A DNA stretch of 64,000 bases, from positions 62,001 through 126,000 of the forward strand of contig NC_060907.1 in assembly GCF_014805685.1 (NCBI RefSeq), read 5' to 3'. This DNA comes from Silurus meridionalis. Lineage: Eukaryota; Chordata; Actinopteri; Siluriformes; Siluridae. The notes under the pieces are model-generated. The model saw nothing but the letters and a program-made list of their open reading frames with translations, made no database searches and was not told where the DNA came from. Positions 22,198 to 33,400 of this stretch are shown here, in pieces (position 1 is the stretch's first letter; the number at the start of each line of letters is the position of its first letter). A program made the translations under genes and the position numbers.

Positions 22198-25100
22198 TTA
22201 AAAGCCTAAATATTTAATAACAAAAATGCATATAAAAACAAGACATTAAAGCTTAGCTAGATACTTAAATCTGTGGTCACACTGTGAACTTATTCTGGCA
22301 ATAAATATTTCTAAAATTAAGCAATGTGTATAGGAATGTGTGTTTTTAACTCACTCTTCTGGATTATCACTGGCACTGGTCACAGCACCAAACAACATCA
22401 TAGCCTAATAAAAACAAACATAGAATTCAAAAGTGATTTATTTTTACATACAAATCCAATTCCAAAACAGTTGGAATAATGTTATATTGTTAAAAAAAAA
22501 AAACAATATGCACATATCCAAAACCATTATATTGTATTACATTTTTTTGTTTAAACTGGAAAAAAGGCCATTTTAACAAAAATAAATGAATAAATGTTAT
22601 TTTTAAAATTAATAACAGCAACATGTCATGAAAAAGCTGGGACAGGACCATGATTATCACTGTGTTGCATTCCCTCTTCTTTTATCAACAGTCTGTAAAC
22701 ATCTGGGAACTAAGGAAACCAGTTGCTGGAGTTTTAAGAGAGGAATGTTGTCCCAATTCCTGATATAGGATTAAACTGCTCAACAGTCCTGAGTCTTCGT
22801 TGGGGTATTGTATCGTTTGTGTGGATACACCAAATATGGTTAATTGTTGAAAGGACTGCAGGAAGGGCATTTCAGCACCTGGAAATTTTCTACTATAAAG
22901 TCATGCTGTATGATGTGCATGCTGTAAATGTAGTACGTTGTTTAGCATTGTCCTGCTAAATATACAAGGCCCTTACTTGAAAAAGACATCTGGATAGGAG
23001 CATATGCTGCTCTAAAGCCTGGGTATATCTTTCAGAATTGATAAAGCATTCCCAGATGTACAAGTTGCCAGTTCCACAGGCACTAATGCACTCCCATACC
23101 ATTCATTGAACTGAGAGCTGATAACAAGCTGGGAGATCCCTTTCCTCTTTAGTCCAGCAGACACAGTGCACATGGTTGGCAAAAAAAAAGGCAAATTTTG
23201 ATTTGTCTGATCACAGAAAAGTTTTAAGACCAAGATGCAGACAACGCGAGGCCCAGCATCTTTCCAGATTTCACGATTCGGTAGTAATTTCTCCACTAAT
23301 TGCAAGTTTATTCACTTAGAACTGGCTTGCACATATCTCATACAGCTGGCAAACACTAATAGACATCAGTCACAACTACAGAGAGAGACTTTGAACTCCC
23401 TCTGGAAACCACTTGAACACATTGGACCGCTAATCCAGCTTGGCTGGTAGTAAAACCTCAGCGCCGGCACCGAGACCGTAAACAAACGAGGGAGAGGCGA
23501 AACGGCATTAGGGCTAGGCTAAGACTAAACCCACATCAACCATCTTTTCCAAACATCTTCCTTGTTAATGTACGGCCTTTTGCAAACAAAATGGATGAAC
23601 TGCTGCTCCAGATAACATCACACAAGTGGATTAAGGAATGTAATATGATTTTTTACGGAAACATGGCTTAATGACAACATTACCAACAATGACATAGAGC
23701 TCAGAAGCTACCATTGTTGCTGGAGATTTCAACCACTCCAGCCTGAGATCTGTACTACCAAAATTTCATCACAATATCTCCTGTTCTACCAGAGGGAACA
23801 ACACACTGGATCAGGTATACACAGACATACATGGGGAATTATATGTGTAAAGCTGCTTTGAGACAATGTTCATTGTTAAAAGCGCTTTACAAATAAAAAT
23901 GAATTGAATTGAAATCGCCTCCCCACTTGGGTCAGTCTGATCACCTCTTTTTGTTCCTGCTACCCAAATACACACCACTGATCAAACAAGTGAAATCAGC
24001 TGTGAGGACAGTTAAGGTGTGGCCAGAGGGAGCATTTCTTCTCTACAGCAACAGTTTCAGGATACTGACTGGAACATGTTTGCCTCACAGGCCACACTGG
24101 ATTCTCACACAGACATGGACATTTACACATAATCTGTTTTGGACCATATTAACACGTGCATTAACAATGTCAATACCGTCGAACACGTGAAACGCTTTTC
24201 TAAACAGATGCCGTGGAGGAACTCCATCTTCTGTTGAAAGCAAGAGATGCTGCTTTTAAATCTCAACCGCTGACTCTTCTACTGCTCACAGTTCACTTTC
24301 AGGCTCAACAATGGACGTCCATTCAGCATTTCGCAGAGTGCATGCACGCAAGGCAGCAGGTCCGGACGGCATACAGGGACGTGTTCTAAGAGGATGTGCT
24401 GGACAACTGGCACAGGTCTTTACTGACATTTTCAACCTGTCACTGGCCCAAGCCACGGTTCCTACATGCATTAAGACTACAACCATCATACCATTTCTAT
24501 GTTCTATTGTGAAAAAAATGTGGGTTTATGAGATTTGCAAATCATTGTAATAAATCTGTTTATATGTACATTTCACATAGTGTCCCACGGGTTTTGGAAT
24601 TGGGATTGTATATTAAGACATCCTAAGTATTACAGAAGCAGTTTATATGTTCCACCATTTAAATTCCTTTCTACAGTAGTAAACTGTGTTGATTATTTTA
24701 CCTGTTCTTGACTCCAGCTCTTGTTATTAATGAATGAAACATCAACAAAGCTCACAGATGTCAAAAGAACAACTGGGATATACATAGCCAATGCATCTGG
24801 GACATTTTCTATCACTTTTGTCTGATCTACAGTGATGATCTGGAAAAAATGTCGAAATAAATAAATGTAAATACAATCACACATAAAGTAACAACATACA
24901 TACAATGATTAGTTAATTATATGTATATATTTGTATACCTTTTTTTGTGGTTTCCCTCATTGAAACTTAACTGATTAAACTGCTTTAACTAAACAAATAT
25001 GAATGAGCATTCAACTGAATGTTTCAGCTGGCAACACTTTATTTATCATTATTATTTATCATTAAATGATAGATTGAGTAGCTTCACATTTCTTGCCAAA

Positions 25101-26890
25101 CCATATGAGAAGACATGGTTTCTCTATCAACATCCTATGGTCATGGTGAAGATGTTTCTTAGTTTCAGAAGGGTCAAATGGCATACATAAGGAAAAGAAA
25201 CAACTAGGTAGATAGAAAACTGAAACCAGAAAAATATTTTTATGAAACTTCCAATGCATTATTAAAACCTATACAATAGCGGTGAACCATCATCTTCAAA
25301 GAAGGAATGTGCAATAAAATCTTGAATGATCATGATCACAAGTATAAGATCACAAACATTTGGTGAAATCAAATTGTACATAATAATTACACCATTGTTA
25401 TAATAGTGAATGTTTTATTATAATAAAATTTGACACATTGTAGCATATATGCCTATGTATATGTGAGATGTGTATACCTGCTGGACATATGCTTCTTGTA
25501 GAATGACTGGAGCTGACAAAATGTTATTGATGAATTTTTGATTCTGGGATAAAGACAAAAGCTGAGAAGATGGGATGCTGGAGATGGTTGCAGAGGGAAC
25601 TCCTTCAATTAGTGTGCCCAGAGACAACAGAGAGGATGAACCGCTAATCTGTTAACCAAAAAAAATAGCCAATCAGACAAAAAATTGGGCTGAAGGTCAC
25701 CCTTTCTCTTTTATAATTATGCTATATTTACATTACAAAGCAGTTGCAGCTGTCTTTAAAAATGTTCTCACATTTTAGGGGGTTAAAATTAAACTTGATA
25801 AATAACTCTGTTAATTGGTCATCTATGTAGATCTGCAACATTTGCATTTATTAAGAGAGACAATGTTATTTGCATCTGGAATCTGTCAAATATCAAAAAA
25901 CTAATTTTGATACCTACATTCAAAGTACTTCTGAATTACAAGAAGATAAAAACAACCTGATTCCTGACAGGAAGACACTCTCAACATTATAGAATAATAT
26001 TTATTTTTGTGTTAGGTAGTGAGTGGTGTGCACTTACATCAAAGCCTGCACTAATGATGCTCTGGATGAGGGCATTTGCTTGTCCCTGGTCCCAGCCATT
26101 GATGTTACCGAGCACAGGCAGAGCATTGCTTATCGCACTGTAGGGGGCGGAGCTTATCTGACCAACAGTTAGTCCACCACTCTGGCTGCCAAGCAACTGA
26201 ATTGTAGGTCCAGACACAGTAGAAAACTTCTCCACAAGTGTGGCTGTGATCTGAATGAAAATGAGTATGTGTAACTTGTGATAAACATTGAATATTCATA
26301 ATGTATGTTGACCTACTAATTTATTTATATATTCAAATGGTAAAAATCTGTTTTCATAATTGGGACTGGAAATGAAAATTGACTCTTTACCTCTGGATTA
26401 GTTTTACTGCAAAATTTGTTGATATTTGTTAGAATGGTCTGAGTATCTTCAACTCCAAAAGGAACAAACACAGAGCCAGGAGCATTACAGATAAGTGCAC
26501 CTGGTAATCTGCACACACACTTTATTTTGTTAATATTTTGTTTTGTAACACAACCCTGGCTTGTCACACTACCAAATCTTTAAACAGTTTTGAAAAGAAA
26601 AAAAAAAATGTAAGCAATAATAATTAGCCAGTAAAGATTAAATTATGGACTTTGAAATTTACATTTCAGCATTTTGTAGTGTATGCATAATGCTTTACCT
26701 GAGGGGGTTAAAGTTGGAATTCTGAATGTATAATTGAGTTGTGTAATATTCTGTGACATTGACTGCAATTTTTGAATTGTTAAACAATTGAAGATTTTCT
26801 GAATTCTCCACGAACAATCCGAGCTACAGAACGAAATACAAAAAACACACAATCAATATATTGTGAGATAATTGTTTGTTTTCTTTTTCA

Positions 26891-26961
<71 letters not shown>

Positions 26962-28316
26962 ATAGTTGATAGTGCTTTCAGACATCTTTTTGTTTGTGTG
27001 TGTTTGCTACCATGTCTCCTGATAGGAATGATTGAAGATCAGTGAGGGTGATGAAGGTGATGAAGAATCCGATATTATCGACAAACCAGGCAGTGGAGTT
27101 CAGAAGAGGATCTGAAGAGTTATAGCAGCGAGGGCTGCCATCTGCAAATTACACATAAACATAGTTTTGCTGAGACACACATATTGTACATACACATGTA
27201 CCGGAAACAAAAGTGAAGTACATTTAATCAGAGAGAAAGAGAGAGGGATAGAAAACTGGAAGAAAAGAGTTTATACTTACTGCCGCTGCTTAAATACTCT
27301 TTAATAGAGCTGTACACATCAGCTGGGGTGAAATCAGCTGCAGCAAAGGTGTAGTTGTAACCTAGGATGGACACCCTGCTCACAAACACACATATAGAGG
27401 AAATGTTTTACTAGGGATACTTGTTTTTTAAGCCAACAAAGGTCTGTGTTTGTGCTGAGAACCCTGTGTAATGCTGAATGCAACAAAGACTCACAGTTTC
27501 CTGTATGACAGACAAGAGGCACCACTGAGCTGGGTGGAGCTGATGAGCTGAGAGCTGAGGTAGGGCAGGTAGTGAAGCAGTGTGACATTAAACCACTGTT
27601 CTACATCAGCCTGAGATGAGGCACTAAGTGCACGAGGCCACACACACTCTAATGTTCGGCTGGCCAGAGCTGAGGACAAAACAGGCTCCTGTAAAGAGAT
27701 ACAGGGATTACTCTATCTGTTAATATAACAAAAAAGTAAGCAACATGCATGGGCAACAGCAAAAGTGAAATGAAGAAAATACCATCTCCAGGTACTGAGT
27801 GGTTCTGTTGTAATTGTTAAGTAGTGTGCAGAGTTCAGAACCATTAATCACTGGGTTTGTGCTTTTCAGATACTCGCTGAGTTCTTCCGTTGAGATGGAG
27901 CTCAAAATCTAGAGGACACAGAGGAGGGACACCACACTCATTACAGAGGAAGGAGTGGTTAACTTACTGTTTACTACGAAAACTGTTATTGAGCGTTTCA
28001 CTGATGTGAACAGTGTTCGAGAGCAGAAGTACCTCTGCCTGTCGATCAGCCGGAATAAGGGACAGGAAATCATTTAGGTCAGGGAATCCAAAACTGAGGA
28101 ACAACTGTTTCAGGAACATGTAGAAGCTCCCACTGCCATAGCAGCTCAAGCCTGTTAGGCAACAGAGGGCACTAATGAAAATGTCTGTGGTGTATTCAGA
28201 TTGATGATATCAGTGAATGTTGAACATTCCTTTGACCGAACTCATCATCAGTCAGTCAAATCAACTTATCACCCTCTACATACAGCATAATACAAAATAC
28301 ACACAAAAGTACACAC

Positions 28317-28378
<62 letters not shown>

Positions 28379-30416
28379 TGGCTGGACTGGTACTTCAGAT
28401 AGTCTTGTATGTAACTGAAGATAGTGTTGGACTGTGTTACAGAGAGGTTACTGTACACATTATTAAGGCCTTTCACTCTGTAAACACACCAATAGAAATA
28501 GACAAATTACAAATGAAAAGAAAAAAAAAATGAATTAAATTGAAAGTAAAAATATTAGATTTCTGAGTTCATGTCGAGGAGAAGCTCACATCTCTCTGTA
28601 GGAGTTACAGCTGATGTTCATGGGGATGATCGACAGGGTGCTTGGACCAGTCACAGGAAGGAAGATGGAAAGGTAAGTCTGGAACCACAGTGCAAAGTCC
28701 TTCGAGCTGAAACTTTGGAAGTGAGGCGCCAGATTCATTAACGTTATGTTCAGAATGGTGTCTGATGTTGCTGAAGGAATGCTAGTCATGTTCATCTGCA
28801 AACACACATCAGCATCCATTAAAAGTCTGCAAATACTTGGACTGCATACATTCGTATGCACAGAATAAATGTCTTTTATTTTACAAGAAAATAGGCTACA
28901 GAGATCCTCACTTGTATTGCAATCTGGCTGAAGGCTGTGAAGAAGCTGACAAGTTGATTCAGATCTAAAGATGTGATCATACGGCCAAACACCTCTCTAA
29001 ACACAGAGTCATTTCCCAACACTCCTGCATCTGGCTGCAAAATGAACTCAGCTTTCTGCTCACTGGACAGTAAACCGAACACTGCAACCTGCAGGACAAA
29101 ACATTCATGTCAGACATTCTGTTCACAACAGGTCTACAAGGAAAACAAGCAACACTGGTACAGCAGCTATATGTTCTCTCAGCCAAAACCCAAAGACCAA
29201 CTGTTCCTACTACACTCTTGTGAACACAAACGAAACAAGTAATTGCTGCAATTGTGATGTTACTCACACTGGAGAAATTAGCATTTAGAATTTGGAGCTC
29301 CTTTAAGGTGGCATAATTGCTGAAATTGCCAAGGTTCTTTTCAAACCAGTCATTGCTGCCAGAAGTGCTGGAAACACAGCCAGGATCTAAAAGGATCAGA
29401 GATCATTGGATTAATGAATCAAATTATTCTTAATTGTCTTATATATTTTCATCTAGGTAAACCATCGTTTTAAACTATTCAGACTAAAACAAGTCACAGA
29501 CTGCCACGTGTCTGTTTCAGGTTTCTAAACATATAAAGGAGACTATGTACCTGGCAAGTCAACTCTTGACAGGAAGGGAAAGATGAATGAAGTAAAGACC
29601 CACTGCTTCTGTTTCTTTGTCATAAGTGATTCCTGACTACCGAGAGCCTCCACCCTAATTTGAATGGAACAGATTAGATTTTCACATGAACTACATCATC
29701 TTCATGTCTTAAATAACACATCTGGAGTTTCTAAATTCCAGTGACCATACTTACACAATTTGGTATGTCTCACAGCTGAAGTTTTTGGAACTGAGGTTGA
29801 ACAGAAAGTCTGTGGACACTGATGACAAAAACAGTCTAAACCTTACAAGAAACCAAATCCTGACAAAAGTGACATTCTTTATTTGTGCTATGGTAAAGTC
29901 CTTAATTATAACTTCCCCAATGGCATCAAGTATATTTGGATCAGCATTGGCACGGCTGAGGGTCTACAAGAAAGAACATACAATACACATATCCAAATAC
30001 ATTAATATTATAAGTATTAAAATTATACTTTAGTGCTGCCCAGATTTCATTCATACCATATTGGAAATCCGGTCCAAGGCTTCATCCAATGGTCCTGTGA
30101 ATTTGTAAAAAAACAGTTTCCAAACTTCTTCTGGGTACTTAATACTGCCTTCCATTTCACATATTAGCAGTTTGGCTAGTTCATCAGTGGACAAAATGGT
30201 AACCTTGAAACACAAGAACATAAAACATTAAAAGTTTTAATGTAGATAAATGACTACAAAACTATTATTTGTACAGGGCTGAATTCAGAAAATATTTGTA
30301 TAATTTTGCTTGTAGTCAATCGATGGCTTACCGAAGAACAGGCATAGTAAGTGATGCTAATGTTGCAAAGTAGTGCAGAAATATTTCCATCCAAATGTGT
30401 ACTCTCAAATGTTTGA
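9414..30416 (-). CDS. Mesothelin-like module 3 (31 exons)
   Basis: Exons, 5' to 3': 30332-30416, 30057-30203, 29755-29963, 29551-29654, 29268-29386, 28912-29088, 28590-28795, 28377-28477, 27968-28151, 27783-27908, 27495-27688, 27281-27375, 27011-27141, 26699-26823, 26391-26508, 26038-26250, 25478-25648, 24702-24839, 22355-22404, 21979-22111, 20278-20357, 19987-20113, 14818-15008, 13417-13507, 13152-13278, 12859-13040, 12606-12761, 12243-12376, 11360-11481, 10409-10503, 9414-9651. Phases join cleanly at every border except 9 to 10, where the GT-AG join is 1 nt out of frame. The last exon ends with [17 protein letters not shown] and a phase-1 donor, so the protein continues. Introns here are larger than in modules 1 and 2 because of transposon insertions. 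Confidence 0.72.
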
Positions 30417-33400
30417 CTGTGGAAATAAATAAATAACATGAAAATTATTTATTCTGTCACTACTTTTTAAATGACACTTTCTTTTATTAACCACAACTCA
30501 CCTGTCAACATTTTGACATGGGTTCACAGTAATGTTGACAAAGTTTTCAAATAAAGTGGTGGCTTTTATATTTAAAATGGTAGAAGCAGTGGTGCTGATA
30601 ATGGCATTTTCAGTAAAAGCTGTGTTTTCAGCAGAAATGGTTGTAAGCAGGGCATTGCTAGTGGTAGATATGCTGACATTCGTTCCAGCAGCAGTGCTTA
30701 TTTTAAAGCTTGCAGTAGTGGAAGCATTGGTTGTAAGGGGGGCATTACTAGTGGCAGACATATTGTTATTGGTTCCAGCAGAAGTGCTAATTTCAAAGCT
30801 TGCACTGGGAGAAGGAGTGTTTGTAAGGGGAGCATTACTAGTGGCAGACATATTGTTATTGGTTCCAGGAGAAATGTTGGTTTCAAAGCTTGTCGAGGAA
30901 AAATCAGGAACTGGAAGAAGGTCATTGCTAGTGGAAGATTTGTTCAAATTTGGTCCAATAGAAGTGCTGATTTCAAAGCTTGTCATGGGGGAAGCACTAG
31001 TGATAAGGGTATTGCTGGTGCCAGAATTGCTTTGAAAAGAAGAGGTGATTTCCATATTTGCAGTGGTCGAAGCATTGACAGTATAGAAGGGATTGCTGGT
31101 GGCAGTGGTATTGACATTTGTTCCAGCAGAAGTGCTGATTTCAAAGCTGTTAATAGTGGAAGCAGTGGTTGTAAGGGGGGCATTGCTAGTGGCAGACATG
31201 TTGTTATTAGTTTCAGGAGGAGTGTTGGTTTCAATGCTTGTCAAGGGGGAAGCAGTAGTTGTAAGAAGAGCATTGCTAGTTGTAGACATGTTGACATTTG
31301 TTCCAGATGAAGTGCTGATTTCAAAGGATGCACTGGGGAAAGGAGTGGTTGTACGGAGGGCATTGCTAGTGGTGGACATATTGACATTTGTTCCAGCAGA
31401 AGTGCTGATTTCAAAGCTTGTAGAAGTGGAAGCAGTGGTGGTAAGGAGTGCATTGTTAGGGGCAGACATGTTGTTATTAGTTTCAGGAGAAGTGTTGGTT
31501 TCAATGCTTGTCAAGGGGGAAGCAGTAGTTGTAAGAAGAGCATTGCTAGTTGTAGACATGTTGACATTTGTTACAGCTGAAGTGCTGATTTCAAAGGATG
31601 CACTGGGGAAAGGAGTGGTTGTACGGAGGGCATTGATAGTGGTGGACATGTTGACATTTGTTCCAGCAGAAGTGCTGATTTCAAAGCTTGTAGTAGTGGA
31701 AGCAGTGGTGGTAAGGAGTGCATTGCTAGTGGCAGACATGTTGTTATTAGTTTCAGGAGAAGTGTTGTTTTCAATGCTTGTCAAGGTGGAAGCAGTAGTT
31801 GTAAGAAGAGCATTGCTTGTTGTAGACATGTTAACATTTGCTCCGATAGAATTGCTGATATCAAAGGTAGTCATGGTGGAAGCACTAGTAATAAGGGATA
31901 TGTTAGCAGTTGTCATGTTGACACTGGTGCCAGAATTGTTTTGAAAAGAAGAGGTGATTTCCATATTTGCAGTGGTCGAAGCATTGGCAGTATAGAAGGG
32001 ATTGCTAGTGGCAGTGGTATTGACATTTGTTCCAGCAGAAGTGCTGATTTCAAAGCTGTTAATAGTGGAAGCAGTGGTGTTAAGCAGGGCATTGCTAGTG
32101 GCAGACATGTTGTTATTAGTTTCAGGAGAAGTGTTGGTTTCAATGCTTGTCAAGGGGGAAGCAGTAGTTGTAAGAAGAGCATTGCTAGTTGTAGACATGT
32201 TGACATTTGTTACAGCTGAAGTGCTGATTTCAAAGGATGCACTGGGGAAAGGAGTGGTTGTACGGAGGGCATTGCTAGTGGTGGACATGTTGACATTTGT
32301 TCCAGAAGTGCTGATTTCAAAGCTGTTAATAGTGGAAGCAGTGGTTGTAAGCAGGGCATTGCTAGTGGCAGACATGTTGTTATTAGTTTCAGGAGAGTGT
32401 TGGTTTCAATGCTTGTCAAGGGGAAGCAGTAGTTGTAAGAAGAGCATTGCTAGTTGTAGACATGTTGACATTTGTTACAGCTGAAGTGCTGATTTCAAAG
32501 GATGCACTGGGGAAAGGAGTGGTTGTACGGAGGGCATTGCTAGTGGTGGACATGTTGACATTTGTTCCAGCAGAAGTGCTGATTTCAAAGCTTTTAGTAG
32601 TTGAAGCAGTGGTGGTAAGGAGTGCATTGCTAGTGGCAGACATGTTGTTATTAGTTTCAGGAGAAGTGTTGGTTTCAATGTTTGTCAAGGGGGAAGCAGT
32701 AGTTGTAAGAAGAGCATTGCTAGTTGTAGACATGTTGACATTTGTTACAGCTGAAGTGCTAATTTCAAAGGATGCACTGGGGAAAGGAGTGGTTGTACGG
32801 AGGGCATTGATAGTGGTGGACATGTTGACATTTGTTCCAGCAGAAGTGCTGATTTCAAAGCTTGTAGTAGTGGAAGCAGTGGTGGTAAGGAGTGCATTGC
32901 TAGTGGCAGACATGTTGTTATTAGTTTCAGGAGAAGTATTGTTTTTAATGCTTGTCAAGGGGGAAGCAGTAGTTGTAAGAAAAGCATTGCTAGTAGTAGA
33001 CATGTTAACATTTGCTCCGATAGAATTGCTGATATCAAAGGTAGTCATGGTGGAAGCACTAGTAATAAGGGATATGTTAGCAGTTGTCATGTTGACACTG
33101 GTGCCAGAATTGTTTTGAAAAGAAGAGGTGATTTCCATATTTGCAGTGGTCGAAGCATTGGCAGTATAGAAGGGATTGCTAGTGGCAGTGGTATTGACAT
33201 TTGTTCCAGCAGAAGTGCTGATTTCAAAGCTTGTAATAGTGGGAGCAGTGGTTGTAAGGGGGGCTTTGCTAGTGGCAGACATGTTGTTATTAGTTTCAGG
33301 AGAAGTGTTGGTTTCAATGCTTGTCAAGGGGGAAGCAGTAGTTGTAAGAAGAGCATTGCTAGTTGTAGACATGTTGACATTTGTTACAGCTGAAGTGCTG

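Larger units (their letters stand above)
22449..24609 (-). mobile_element. Tc1/mariner-like transposon with terminal inverted repeats, interrupted by a LINE
   Basis: The left end CAAATCCAATTCCAAAACAG and the right end GGGTTTTGGAATTGGGATTG are inverted copies, each flanked by TA. The left half (22.62-23.22 kb) reads on the minus strand as a degraded transposase of the family also seen at 54.0-54.4 and 62.8-63.5 kb. The right tail at 24.5 kb carries ATGAGATTTGCAAATCATTG. A LINE fills the middle. It lies in the intron between exons 18 and 19 of module 3. Confidence 0.65.

Noticed and set aside
31093..33118. Long plus-strand open frames (for example 31,093-31,944 and 32,447-33,118) with regular repeats
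   Set aside because: They are the antisense of the 90-bp mucin repeats. A repeat without stops in one frame tends to be open on the other strand too. The minus frame continues into real exon sequence with correct splice sites, but the plus frame does not.
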